NCBI GenBank assembly: GCA_937916395.1
Contig: CALFTN010000016.1
Location: 1 to 19,113 of the forward strand
Length of the DNA: 19,113 nt
DNA from: an uncultured Clostridia bacterium
GTDB lineage: Bacteria; Bacillota; Clostridia; Oscillospirales; Acutalibacteraceae
Direction: 5' to 3'
Each line of letters opens with the position of its first letter. The stretch's first letter is position 1. Positions 6,742-15,683 of the stretch are shown piece after piece. Made by a program: the position numbers and the translations under genes. The notes under the pieces are model-generated. The model was not told the DNA's origin. It saw nothing but the letters and a program-made list of their open reading frames with translations, and made no database searches.

Positions 6742-9700
6742 ATGTTATCGAGATTAGATATTTCAGCATACAAAAGAATATATGATAAAAATCCTATGGC
6801 GGTTGCGGTAGTTACATTGCTTAAAAATAAGCAGGGAGAGGTTGTTGATTTTGAATACAACTACACCAATCAGGCTATGGCAGATATTGATGGGATTGAA
6901 GCATCCGATATTATCGGTAAGAAGTATTCAGTGCTTTATAAAAAATATCCGTCTAAAACAACTCTCAGAAATCTTGCAGAAGTAGGCTTTAATGGTGGCG
7001 TGGGGACTTCTCAGGAGTATTGGAATGAAGTGAGTATTAGTGTATCTATGCACTATTCTCAGGTGAGCAAGGGCGTAGTTTTAATAAATTTGGTTAGTAT
7101 TTCAAATATTGACCAGCTTCGTTCTCATAATGAGCAGTTAGTTAATAAAATTCCTGGTGGTGTTGTAATTATTGAGGTTACAGACACTATCCATTTCTTC
7201 CATTGTAATGACTGGTATTACAACAATTTAGGCTACACAAAAGAAGAATTTGAAGAAATTAATAAAAATGATGAAAATTCAGGTGTTCACCCAGAAGATG
7301 TAAACATTTTAAAAGATAGTGTAGAAGAATGTTTGCTTGGGAAAAATGGCGATACATTAACCTTCAGAGTTAAAGCGAAGAATGGTAATTATAAATATGT
7401 GAATCTGACTACTACAGTAATGGGTAGAAATGATAATAAGCTCACCCTTTATGGTCTTTATAGTGATGTTGATAAACACATAAGACTTTCAAATAAGCTT
7501 GCCTATGTAAATGCCGAAATGGATAATATGATTGCATCTATTCCTGGTGGTATTTCAAAATATGTTTTAACAGAGAAAGGTACGTTAAAACGTCTTTATA
7601 GCTCGCCAGGCATGGCGGAGCTTGTTGGTAAAACTCAGGAAGAATACGAAAGAGATTTCGACAAGGATTGGAAAGAAAATATTTATTATGCCGATTTTCC
7701 TATTGTTCAGAAGAATATAGTAGAGTGTATTAAAACATTAAAATCAACTGAGTTTACATACAGACTTATTCATAGAGATGGTAGCTTAGTATGGGTTACA
7801 TGCCTTGTTCGTGTTATAGGTGAAAAAGATGGCAGACCTTTGGCTCACGCGGTTTTCCATGCAATGGCAAAAAGTGAAATTCTTTATCAGATACTTCTTG
7901 ATAATATTGATACAGTAACTCTTGTCAGAGACATTACTAGTAACGAAATTCTTTATGCAAACAAGGCAGCAGGATTATTCTTGGGTGTAAATGAAAAACA
8001 GTTAATAGGTAAAAATTGCCATGAAGCAATGAAAGAAAAGCTTGTTAATTGTGAGGAAATAGAAAAAGAATTGAGCGAGGGAAAGGTAGAAGAAATTGTT
8101 ATTGGCGACAGGTGCTATAACATAACTGCCGAAAAACTCGTGTGGAATGACAGAGACTCAGTTGCGTGTTTCTTTACTGATATTACAGACTCGTGGAAAG
8201 CAAGAGAAAAGCTTCAGGACGATAAAGACAAGCTTGACGAAATTGTTAACAATATCCCTTTGGGTATAGTTGTGTTCAGATTAACAGCAGATGATGAGAT
8301 TATAGTTGAGCATTGCAACGATAGTATTTGTGATATTATAAAGATTGAAAAAGAAAAGGTAACGTATGGTGCGTTCAGCGATTTGCGTTTGCCATTCGAT
8401 TTCACCCAAGAAGATTTAATCAGAATATTCAATACTTTTGAAAAATCAAAGGAAGAAAATCAAGAGGTTTCTCTTGATTTCAGAATAGTTGATAAAAATG
8501 ACGGTAAGAAAACGTGGGTTACAGTTAATTTCAAGAGTATTAAGCAAGATGACGGCAGTATTCTTATGTATGCAGGTTTTGTTGATATTACAAAACAGAA
8601 GGAAATGGAAGAAAAACTGGTGCTTAATGCTAAGGAATTAAAAGAATCAGTTGTAAAGCTTCAGGAAAATCAGGACAGACTTAATGCGGTTTCGCGTCGT
8701 GCTGATCTTTTCTATTGGGAAATTGAATTAGAGACAGGTGAAGTAACAGCTTCGTTTGCAAACGGAAATTCACCGAGTCTTAATTTAAAGAACGAAGGCT
8801 TTGCGACAGACTTTATTATTCCTTATGACCTTGAATATTTTAAGGTTATGACAAGTATTGCAGCGTCAGGAAAAGAGTCTCACGTTACCTTTGATGTTCG
8901 CGTAGGCGAAAATGAGGAAAAGAGTGAATGGTATAGAATCACTTATGATATTATTCGTGATGATGAAAATAATCCGGTAAGCCTTTTAGGTCTTGCTCAG
9001 AATATAAATGAAATTAAATCTGAGCAAAGACGACTTGATGAAGAGATTGAAAATATCGAAACAGCAACACAAAGGCAGGATGTTCTTTCAACAATGCGAA
9101 TTAATCTTAGTGATGACTGTGTTGAAAGTTATAGCAGTAAGCCAGAAACCAAGCTTCCTGTCAAGGCTGGCGATAAATATTCTGATGCACTCTCAATGAT
9201 AGCAGAGCATGCTGTTTCAAGAACACAAAAAAATGAAATAATGAAACAGCAAAGCGTTGAAAAGCTTCTTCTGAGCTTTGAAAATGGTGAAAAATCACTT
9301 TCTTTTGATTATCAGATTGAAACATTTGATAATGCTAACTGTTGGATTAATAGCTCAATTCGTCTTTATAGGCATCCTACAACACGAAAAGTAATGTGCT
9401 TTATGTATTGCTATGATATTAATGATATTCACATTACAAGAGATATTATAGATAAGGTTATAGATGATGGCTATGAGCACATCAGTGTTATAAATGTTAA
9501 GAGCAGGAAGGTTGAACTCGCTTTAGGTGACAGCAAGGAAAACTATTATTTCAAAACAGGCGAGGTTTTCGATCGTTCTTTAATGGAAAGCTTTGCTCGT
9601 TTAACTTCTCTTCAGGATGCGGAAATCAATTTTGATAACTGCTGTCTTTCAAATGTGTTGTTTGAGCTGTCAGAAAGAGATGAATTTGCATATCCGTTTA

Positions 9701-11004
9701 ATGTTAACGAGACAACAAGAAAAGAACGCAAGCTTTTTACATATCTTTGGTTTGATGAAGCAAAAACAAAAATACTTTTGCTTGTAACAGATATTACGGA
9801 TATTTATCAGCAAGAAATAAAACGTTCAGAAGAGCTTGCCAAAGCACTTGATGCAGCGGTTCTTGCAAATAAATCAAAAACAGATTTTCTTTCAAGAATG
9901 AGTCATGAAATTCGTACTCCTATGAATGCCATTTTGGGTATGTCACGACTTGGGGAAGAAGCAACACAGGACGATTCAGTTGTTGCATACTTCAAAGATA
10001 TTAATGCTTCTGGTAACTATCTTTTAGGTCTTATTAACGATATCCTTGATATGAGTCGTATTGAACAGGGCAAAATGGATATTATCAATAAGTATGAAGA
10101 AGCGGATGAGATGATTCGTTCAGTAGAGGTTGTTATAAGACCTTTGGCAGAAGCTAAAAATATTGATTTTAAAATTAATACATCTGGTGAGATACCACAG
10201 TGGGTTCATCTTGATAAGCTTCGTGCACAACAGGTTTATATCAATATTCTTAATAATGCTGTAAAATTCACAGAGCCTGGTGGTAAAATAGACTGGGATA
10301 TAAATAGCGAAATGATAGCTGAAAACAAGGTAAAATTTGTTATTAATATCAGCGATACGGGTTGTGGTATGAGCGAGAGCTTTTTAGAGCACATATTTGA
10401 GCCTTTTGCACAAGAACAGAACAGTCTTGTTAATGCACGTCAGGGAACAGGCTTAGGCCTTGCAATTGCAAAAAGTATAGTCGAAAAAATGGGTGGAACC
10501 ATTTCAGTTGCTAGTAAGATTGGTATAGGAACAACATTTACTATTGAGCTTACGAGAGATTGTAAGCAAGTTAATACTGCGGCTAATTCCTCTCAGGAAA
10601 CAGAAGATTTGAAAACCATTCTTGATGGTAAAAAAGTGTTGCTTTGTGAAGATCATCCACTCAATACTCTTGTTGCAACAAAGCTTCTTGAAAAGGTTGG
10701 TATTACAGTTGTTACTGCTGAAAATGGTCTTATTGGTGTAAATAAATTTGCAGATTCTGAGGAGAATGAGTTCAATGCCGTGCTGATGGATATAAGAATG
10801 CCAATAATGGATGGCTTGGAAGCTACAACGAAAATCAGAGCATTAAACAGACAGGATGCAAAATCTGTTCCGATTATTGCAATGACTGCAAATGCTTTTG
10901 CTGAGGATAGAAGTCTTTCTAAATCGGCAGGTATGAATGAGCACCTTTCAAAGCCTATTGAACCACAGTTGCTTTATAAAACTTTATCAGACTATATTAA
11001 ATAA
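6742..11004 (+). CDS. soluble multi-PAS hybrid sensor histidine kinase
   Basis: A 1420-residue hybrid kinase with no signal peptide or transmembrane segment, so it should sense a cytoplasmic signal. The N-terminal about 1020 residues look like seven or eight consecutive PAS-type modules, roughly 12-118, 127-245, 257-380, 385-475, 495-618, 640-760, 780-900 and 905-1022. Several begin with IPGG or IPLG and end with the PAC-like DIT motif. A HisKA domain follows with H-box FLSRMSHEIRTPMN (His1055), then HATPase_c with N-box NILNNAVKFTEP, DTGCGM (1205-1210) and GTGLGL (1235-1240). The C-terminal receiver has Glu1303-Asp1304, Asp1350 (MDIRMPIMDG), Thr1382 and Lys1404. All catalytic residues are present. 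There is no HPt domain in the chain, which fits the separate HPt gene downstream. The start is ATG 6742, with GGAG 9 nt upstream; the ATG at 6727 has no ribosome site and overlaps that GGAG. Confidence 0.93.
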   Translation: MLSRLDISAYKRIYDKNPMAVAVVTLLKNKQGEVVDFEYNYTNQAMADIDGIEASDIIGKKYSVLYKKYPSKTTLRNLAEVGFNGGVGTSQEYWNEVSISVSMHYSQVSKGVVLINLVSISNIDQLRSHNEQLVNKIPGGVVIIEVTDTIHFFHCNDWYYNNLGYTKEEFEEINKNDENSGVHPEDVNILKDSVEECLLGKNGDTLTFRVKAKNGNYKYVNLTTTVMGRNDNKLTLYGLYSDVDKHIRLSNKLAYVNAEMDNMIASIPGGISKYVLTEKGTLKRLYSSPGMAELVGKTQEEYERDFDKDWKENIYYADFPIVQKNIVECIKTLKSTEFTYRLIHRDGSLVWVTCLVRVIGEKDGRPLAHAVFHAMAKSEILYQILLDNIDTVTLVRDITSNEILYANKAAGLFLGVNEKQLIGKNCHEAMKEKLVNCEEIEKELSEGKVEEIVIGDRCYNITAEKLVWNDRDSVACFFTDITDSWKAREKLQDDKDKLDEIVNNIPLGIVVFRLTADDEIIVEHCNDSICDIIKIEKEKVTYGAFSDLRLPFDFTQEDLIRIFNTFEKSKEENQEVSLDFRIVDKNDGKKTWVTVNFKSIKQDDGSILMYAGFVDITKQKEMEEKLVLNAKELKESVVKLQENQDRLNAVSRRADLFYWEIELETGEVTASFANGNSPSLNLKNEGFATDFIIPYDLEYFKVMTSIAASGKESHVTFDVRVGENEEKSEWYRITYDIIRDDENNPVSLLGLAQNINEIKSEQRRLDEEIENIETATQRQDVLSTMRINLSDDCVESYSSKPETKLPVKAGDKYSDALSMIAEHAVSRTQKNEIMKQQSVEKLLLSFENGEKSLSFDYQIETFDNANCWINSSIRLYRHPTTRKVMCFMYCYDINDIHITRDIIDKVIDDGYEHISVINVKSRKVELALGDSKENYYFKTGEVFDRSLMESFARLTSLQDAEINFDNCCLSNVLFELSERDEFAYPFNVNETTRKERKLFTYLWFDEAKTKILLLVTDITDIYQQEIKRSEELAKALDAAVLANKSKTDFLSRMSHEIRTPMNAILGMSRLGEEATQDDSVVAYFKDINASGNYLLGLINDILDMSRIEQGKMDIINKYEEADEMIRSVEVVIRPLAEAKNIDFKINTSGEIPQWVHLDKLRAQQVYINILNNAVKFTEPGGKIDWDINSEMIAENKVKFVINISDTGCGMSESFLEHIFEPFAQEQNSLVNARQGTGLGLAIAKSIVEKMGGTISVASKIGIGTTFTIELTRDCKQVNTAANSSQETEDLKTILDGKKVLLCEDHPLNTLVATKLLEKVGITVVTAENGLIGVNKFADSEENEFNAVLMDIRMPIMDGLEATTKIRALNRQDAKSVPIIAMTANAFAEDRSLSKSAGMNEHLSKPIEPQLLYKTLSDYIK

Positions 11005-11009
11005 AAGAG

Positions 11010-11045
11010 AGATGGTTTTGTTTGAAAACAAAACCATCTTTTTTC
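11010..11045 (+). terminator. intrinsic terminator of the hybrid kinase gene
   Basis: A perfect 12-bp stem (AGATGGTTTTGT, 11010-11021, with 11028-11039), loop TTGAAA, then a run of T. It lies 5 nt after the kinase stop codon. Confidence 0.9.
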
Positions 11046-11158
11046 TTATTTAAAATTATTCAAAAGAAAAATAATTACTAACAAAAGGGAGAAAAGTGCT
11101 TATTTTTTGTTAATTTGTACTATTTTTATTTACAATGGCATTTTTTTTTGTGATTTCC

Positions 11159-11186
11159 TTGCAATTTTCTTTTAAAGTGTTATAAT
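11159..11186 (+). promoter_or_regulatory. promoter of the EAL/receiver gene and hpt
   Basis: -35 TTGCAA (11159-11164), 16-nt spacer, -10 TATAAT (11181-11186), giving a leader of about 60 nt before the GTG start at 11252. Upstream, 11046-11158 is AT-rich with a weak TAACAAAA/TTTTGTTA inverted repeat (11079-11112) and nothing else recognised. Confidence 0.65.
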
Positions 11187-11251
11187 GGTAGTTATAGAAG
11201 AATGTGTTATTGTAATGTAATGCAACTTCAAAAATAATAGGGGGCTTTTTT

Positions 11252-13825
11252 GTGTCTAATAAAGATGTTGTTCTTGTAATTGATGACGATAGAGTAGACA
11301 GAGAAATATTAAAGAATATTCTATTAAAGGATTTCTATGTTGTTGATTATCAAGATGCGCAAGAAGGTTTTGATTTTCTCGCAAGGCATGAGCAGGATGT
11401 CAAGTGTGTGGTTGTTGATGTCTATATGCCTGGTATGGATGGTTATGCATTCTTAAAAAAGGTTAACGAAAGTGGTCTTAAAATACCAGTTATTATTACT
11501 ACAAGTGATTCTGGTGACGATACTCAGGTTAGAGTTTTAGCAGATGGCGCGTGGGATTTCATTTCTAAACCATATAATGCTGAAATTGTGAAGTTAAGAG
11601 TGCAGAATGCTATTATGCGCACCGAATTCTTTGCATTTAAAAAATTAAAATACATAGCTGAGTATGATGTTCTTACAGGTATTTTCAATAAAGATAAATT
11701 CTTAAAGAAAACAAGAATTATGCTTGATAATAATCCTGATAAGAAATTTGCATTTATTAGGTTTGATATTGACCGTTTCCAATTAGTTAACTCTTTCTAT
11801 GGTTCAAACGAAGGCGACAGACTTATAAAATATCTTGCAATTGGACTTGAGAATTTAGCTAATCAGCGTCAAAACCTTACTTATGGTAGAATTGAAGCTG
11901 AAGTTTTTGCTCTTTGTGGAGAATATGAAACAGAAGAAGAAGTTTATAAGCTTATAGAAGACCATATTGAGATTATCAAAAGCTACAACAGAAATTTTGA
12001 TATTGTACCTAATTTTGGTGTGTACTTCCTTGACGACTTAACTCTTTCCCCTGGGGTTATGTTAGACAGAGCAACACTTGCCGCAAAAGAATGTAAGGGC
12101 AATTATATTGATACTATTGGTGTGTTTAAGCCTGAAATGAGTATTAGGCTTGAAAAAGAACAAGAAATTGTCAACGAAATGGTACAAGCTTTGCAGGATG
12201 AACAATTTATTGTTTATCTTCAACCTAAATATTCACTTGAAACGAATGCGCCAGCAGGTGCTGAAGCACTCGTAAGATGGATGCACCCTGTAAAGGGCAT
12301 GGTTTCACCAGGTCTTTTTATTCCTGTGTTTGAGAAAAATGGTTTTATTGAAAGACTTGACCATTATGTATGGGAAGTTATTTGTAAGTATTTAAGAAAA
12401 TGGCTCGATGAAGGAATAAAGCCACACCCTATTTCTGTAAATATATCTCGTGTTGATTTATATAACCCACAAATTGTTGAGTTTATTATAGGACTTGTGG
12501 ATAAATATAACATTCCTCATGAATTGTTTCAGCTTGAGCTTACAGAAACCGCTTATATGGATAATCCACATATTATGAAGCAGGTTGTTTCAGAACTCAA
12601 GGATAATGGATTTACTGTTATGATGGATGACTTTGGAAGCGGTTATTCATCACTCAGTATTCTTAAAGAAATTGAAGTTGATGTTCTTAAAATTGATATG
12701 CGTTTCTTTGATAGTAGTGATGGTAACGATGGTAGAAGTGAAAATATCATTGCTTCTGTCGTGCGTATGGCTAAGTGGCTTGGTATGCCCGCTGTTGCAG
12801 AAGGTGTTGAAAAAGCAGAACAGGTTAACTTCCTTGGTAGTGTAGGTTGTGAATATGTTCAGGGCTTCTATTTTGCAAGACCTATGCCTATTGATGAATA
12901 CGAAAAGCTTGTCAAAGAGAATAAAGAAAAGACTGTTTCTAAAAATGTAGATTTAACAGGTGCTCTTACAATGGATAAATTGTGGTCATCTGCTCCTGAA
13001 ATGGAGATTCTTTTCTCAAATTCTGCTCAGCCAAGTGCAATTTGTGAGTTTGACGGAACTAAGTTTTCATATTTAAGAACCAATAATGCATATAAAGATT
13101 TATTTGGTGCAGATGGTGTTTCAGAAGGTAACCCAATGGATTACATCTTCTATGAATATAAAAATGATGTTCTTGAATCATTCAGTAATGCGATAAAAAA
13201 TGATGAAATTACTGAGTGTCAATATAAACGTCGTGTTCAACAGGGTAACGCTCTTTGGGTTTCAATGAAGCTTCAGTATATTGGTAAAGTTGGTGAAGAA
13301 AAATCTATTTTCGTTGCTAATCTTACTGATATTACAGTTCAAAAAGAAGTGGAAACAGAGCTTAAAAAGCTTAAGAAGGTTATGAATATCAGTAATAAGA
13401 ATAAACCAAAAAAGCTTCTTGTTGTTGATGACTCAGAGCTCAGTAGTAGAATTATTAAAGATATTTTTGATACTAGCTATGAGGTTATGCTTGCAAAGAA
13501 TGGTTTAGAGGGTCTTAACCTTTTAAGAGAGTTTAAAAATGAAGTTGCGGTTGTTTTGCTTGATATGGTTATGCCGGTTATGGATGGTAGAGAATTCTTA
13601 ACACATAAGAATTCAGATGAAGAAACCGTAGATATTCCTGTAATTGTTATTTCAAGTGAAAATGATGAGGGGCTTCAGGTTGATATGCTTCAAATGGGCG
13701 TTAACGACTATATTACAAAACCATTCGTTGCTGAAGTTATTGCTCGTCGTGTTAAAAATGTTATTGATTATAACGAGCGTTTCAGAAAAATGGTTAAAGA
13801 ATATCAGAATATGTCAAAAGATTAA
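11252..13825 (+). CDS. dual-receiver c-di-GMP phosphodiesterase (REC-degenerate GGDEF-EAL-PAS-REC)
   Basis: An 857-residue cytosolic protein. REC1 (about 5-122) has Asp11-13, Asp56, Thr84 and Lys106. A GGDEF-type domain (about 135-290) keeps the overall pattern, but the signature is EAEVF (215-219), so cyclase activity is not expected. The EAL domain (about 303-550) keeps its metal and catalytic residues: Glu338 in EAL, Asn397, Glu432, Asp459-Asp460 (DDFGSG), Lys480, Glu517 (AEGVE) and Gln537, so it should hydrolyse c-di-GMP. A PAS/PAC-like segment lies at about 580-700 and ends in LTDIT. REC2 (about 720-842) has Asp726-Asp727, Asp771, Ser801 and Lys823. The start is GTG 11252 with AGGGGG 7 nt upstream. 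The hpt gene follows after 37 nt in the same transcript. Two intact receivers make it a possible target, or phosphate sink, for a relay through that HPt. The degenerate GGDEF may bind GTP allosterically, as in some known EAL proteins. Confidence 0.92.
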   Translation: MSNKDVVLVIDDDRVDREILKNILLKDFYVVDYQDAQEGFDFLARHEQDVKCVVVDVYMPGMDGYAFLKKVNESGLKIPVIITTSDSGDDTQVRVLADGAWDFISKPYNAEIVKLRVQNAIMRTEFFAFKKLKYIAEYDVLTGIFNKDKFLKKTRIMLDNNPDKKFAFIRFDIDRFQLVNSFYGSNEGDRLIKYLAIGLENLANQRQNLTYGRIEAEVFALCGEYETEEEVYKLIEDHIEIIKSYNRNFDIVPNFGVYFLDDLTLSPGVMLDRATLAAKECKGNYIDTIGVFKPEMSIRLEKEQEIVNEMVQALQDEQFIVYLQPKYSLETNAPAGAEALVRWMHPVKGMVSPGLFIPVFEKNGFIERLDHYVWEVICKYLRKWLDEGIKPHPISVNISRVDLYNPQIVEFIIGLVDKYNIPHELFQLELTETAYMDNPHIMKQVVSELKDNGFTVMMDDFGSGYSSLSILKEIEVDVLKIDMRFFDSSDGNDGRSENIIASVVRMAKWLGMPAVAEGVEKAEQVNFLGSVGCEYVQGFYFARPMPIDEYEKLVKENKEKTVSKNVDLTGALTMDKLWSSAPEMEILFSNSAQPSAICEFDGTKFSYLRTNNAYKDLFGADGVSEGNPMDYIFYEYKNDVLESFSNAIKNDEITECQYKRRVQQGNALWVSMKLQYIGKVGEEKSIFVANLTDITVQKEVETELKKLKKVMNISNKNKPKKLLVVDDSELSSRIIKDIFDTSYEVMLAKNGLEGLNLLREFKNEVAVVLLDMVMPVMDGREFLTHKNSDEETVDIPVIVISSENDEGLQVDMLQMGVNDYITKPFVAEVIARRVKNVIDYNERFRKMVKEYQNMSKD

Positions 13826-13862
13826 ATTTACTTGAGTAATAAGAGGGAAAAGAGAAGCGAAT

Positions 13863-14210
13863 ATGGATAGAGAAATTTTAGAGTCAGTGGGCATTGACTA
13901 TGGCGAAGCAATTGAGCGCTTTTCGGGTTCGGTTGATTTGTTTGAGAGCTTTCTGAAAGAACTTACAACAGTAAATGTTCTTGCAGCTTTGCAGAAGTCA
14001 TTGACAGAAGGTGATGTTATAAACGCTTTCAGAGTAGCCCACACTTTAAAGGGCAATTTTGGTAATTTAAGCATTAAACCGCTTTATGAAACAGTGACTC
14101 CGCTTGTAGAGGAATTGAGAAAAGAAAATATAGTAGAAGCACAAAAGCTTTATATTCAACTCGAAAAAGAATACGGAGTAATTACTGAAGGAATTAAAAA
14201 AGCAATATAA
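13863..14210 (+). CDS. stand-alone histidine phosphotransfer (HPt) protein
   Basis: A 115-residue all-helical protein of the Hpt family. The phospho-accepting His60 sits in the signature AHTLKGNFGNLS (family pattern AHxLKGxxxxxG). Such proteins pass phosphate between receiver domains. It is the second gene of the transcript begun by the EAL/receiver gene (37-nt gap) and ends in a strong terminator. The hybrid kinase two genes upstream has a terminal receiver but no HPt of its own, so this protein is the natural acceptor from Asp1350. Receivers of the EAL protein and of Spo0A are the possible next partners; that wiring is inference. The ATG at 13863 has only a weak purine-rich site (AGAGAAG) 5 nt upstream, and translation may be partly coupled. 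Confidence 0.9.
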   Translation: MDREILESVGIDYGEAIERFSGSVDLFESFLKELTTVNVLAALQKSLTEGDVINAFRVAHTLKGNFGNLSIKPLYETVTPLVEELRKENIVEAQKLYIQLEKEYGVITEGIKKAI

Positions 14211-14217
14211 AAATAAA

Positions 14218-14263
14218 TGCAACAAAAAAGGTGGTAGAAAAAACTACCACCTTTTTTGTTGCA
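14218..14263. terminator. bidirectional terminator between hpt and the secreted-protein genes
   Basis: A perfect 20-bp stem (arms 14218-14237 and 14244-14263) with an A6 loop. Each arm contains an A6 or T6 stretch, so the structure has a GGTGGTAG/CTACCACC core followed by T6 on either strand. It lies between convergent genes. Confidence 0.88.
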
Positions 14264-14269
14264 AAATTT

Positions 14270-14300
14270 AAAAGGCACACCGAAAACGGGCGTGCCTTTT
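14270..14300 (-). terminator. terminator of the minus-strand secreted-protein genes
   Basis: Hairpin AAAAGGCAC (14270-14278) with GTGCCTTTT (14292-14300) plus an inner CCG-AAAA-CGG. It lies 7 nt past the minus-strand stop codon and precedes the bidirectional hairpin, giving a tandem terminator for leftward transcription. Confidence 0.75.
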
Positions 14301-14307
14301 ACCATTG

Positions 14308-14988
14308 TTATCTTAAAATAGAACCATAAATCATATCGAGGAGCATTTCGATATAAACCATAATATTATGAAGGAATTGATATTCTTCAAATTCTATATC
14401 ATAATCAGCTGATCCATCGATATCTCTTGTTATTTCATAGCCACAAACTGTGCAGAAATTAGATTCTGTTTCATCTCTTGTGAAAGTAGCGTCATTGTTT
14501 GGAACCCATTTGTCATCATCAAAAGTATGCCCAGCCATTGAATCTTTAGGTACATCGCCGCAACCAAAGCATTTTGTACCATGCATTGTTTTACCAAGGC
14601 ATGTATTAGGTTCGTATCTGTGACTAACCTTAACAGGAGTTTCACCTACGTATTGACCGTCAAGAGTAACGCCAACCATTTCATTTTCAACTCTGAGGTA
14701 AGCTGAAGCACTTGGTGAGAAAGTGAAACGATAAGATATATCATCTGAATAATAAACTGTTTCAACGGTTGAACCAGTTGTAGCATCAGTAATAGTTACA
14801 ACAATACCGTTAGGGTCGAATTTTTCATAATCGTAATATTGTGTTTTAGTTGGACCTGATGTAAGTTTAAAGGTGTATTTAAGAGGTTTTTCTGTAGTTG
14901 TTTCATCAGCTGCAAAAGCTGCAACTGAGAAAACGGAGAAAAGCATTAAAACAGCCAAAAGACTTGCTAATATTTTTCTTGTTTTCAT
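14308..14988 (-). CDS. secreted Ig-like/CxxC protein, paralogue B
   Basis: A 226-residue exported protein of unknown function. It has a classic Sec signal peptide (MKTRKILA, hydrophobic core, cleavage about AFA-AD at 26/27). A beta-rich segment at about 36-122 contains PTKTQYYDYEKFDPNGIVV, reminiscent of bacterial Ig-like group 3 domains. A cysteine-rich part follows with Cys130, Cys140, Cys143, Cys179 and Cys182 (KCFGCG and FCTVCG), ending in TRDIDGSADY. The C-terminal about 22 residues are hydrophobic/amphipathic (IMVYIEMLLDMIYGSIL). CTVCG-type pairs are common in surface proteins of Ruminococcaceae; here they may bind zinc or form disulfides. The start is ATG 14988 with GGAGG 8 nt upstream; the longer frame to 15051 overlaps the upstream gene and lacks a leader. 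It lies 19 nt after paralogue A in the same transcript. Confidence 0.85.
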   Translation of the reverse strand: MKTRKILASLLAVLMLFSVFSVAAFAADETTTEKPLKYTFKLTSGPTKTQYYDYEKFDPNGIVVTITDATTGSTVETVYYSDDISYRFTFSPSASAYLRVENEMVGVTLDGQYVGETPVKVSHRYEPNTCLGKTMHGTKCFGCGDVPKDSMAGHTFDDDKWVPNNDATFTRDETESNFCTVCGYEITRDIDGSADYDIEFEEYQFLHNIMVYIEMLLDMIYGSILR

Positions 14989-15007
14989 TTTGGTAACCTC
15001 CGCTAAA

Positions 15008-15646
15008 TTAAAGCAAAGTAAATGCCTGAACAATTGAAGAAACAAGGCCAAGAATAGTTACAAGGATATCAACCTCAGCAAAAGCTGTAACATAAGTTGC
15101 AGTGCCTTCAATGTAACGAGAAACTCTTGTGCCACATTTAGAGCAATAGCCAGATTCTGTTTCGTTTATAAGAAGAGAAGCATCACCGTTTGGAACCCAG
15201 TAATCAACGTACTCTTCGTGAGATTCGTTTTTACAAGTAACGCCACAAACGTCACAAATTTGACCATGGTGGTGATTGTTTATGTAAATAATTTCACCAG
15301 ATGCACTACCAAGGTGACTAACTTTAACGTCTTCAAGGAAACCGCAAGACTCACCTTTGTAGAAAACTTCAATTTCTGTGATATAAACAGTAAGTGGTTG
15401 GTTTTCAGCAACACTGAATGTAAAGAACTGAGAATCAGTATCATAATAAACAGTAGTTGAACCGTCACTTATTGAAAGACCAGCAGGATTGAAGCAATCA
15501 GCATCAGTATAAGTAAGGTTAGGTTTATTTTGAATTGTGTAAACAGAGGTTGGTCTCTCTGACTCCTCTGCAGATGCTACTACAGTCATAGAAAGAGCAA
15601 AAATTGCTATTGCCATAACGAGAGCAAGGATTTTACGGGTTTTCAT
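15008..15646 (-). CDS. secreted Ig-like/CxxC protein, paralogue A
   Basis: A 212-residue exported protein, first gene of a two-gene unit. Its Sec signal peptide also begins MKTRKILA and probably cleaves after ASA at 26. The body parallels paralogue B: KPNLTYTDADCFNPAGLSI aligns with the Ig-like segment, then Cys131, Cys134 and Cys138 (ICDVCGVTC), the shared block WVPNGDA...NETESGYC with Cys168/Cys171, and a hydrophobic C-terminus (VDILVTILGLVSSIVQAFTLL). The WVPNxDA and ETESxxCxxCG blocks show that the two genes arose by duplication, now well diverged. The C-terminal hydrophobic segment has no charged tail, so membrane insertion or self-association is possible. The start is ATG 15646 with GGAGG 8 nt upstream. 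Function unknown. Confidence 0.85.
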   Translation of the reverse strand: MKTRKILALVMAIAIFALSMTVVASAEESERPTSVYTIQNKPNLTYTDADCFNPAGLSISDGSTTVYYDTDSQFFTFSVAENQPLTVYITEIEVFYKGESCGFLEDVKVSHLGSASGEIIYINNHHHGQICDVCGVTCKNESHEEYVDYWVPNGDASLLINETESGYCSKCGTRVSRYIEGTATYVTAFAEVDILVTILGLVSSIVQAFTLL

Positions 15647-15683
15647 AACAAATTCCTCCAAAATGTTATTTTTTTACTACTGC

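Noticed and set aside
15008..15051. Longer N-terminus of secreted paralogue B overlapping paralogue A
   Set aside because: The extension has no ribosome site, precedes a perfect signal peptide and would destroy its N-terminal position.
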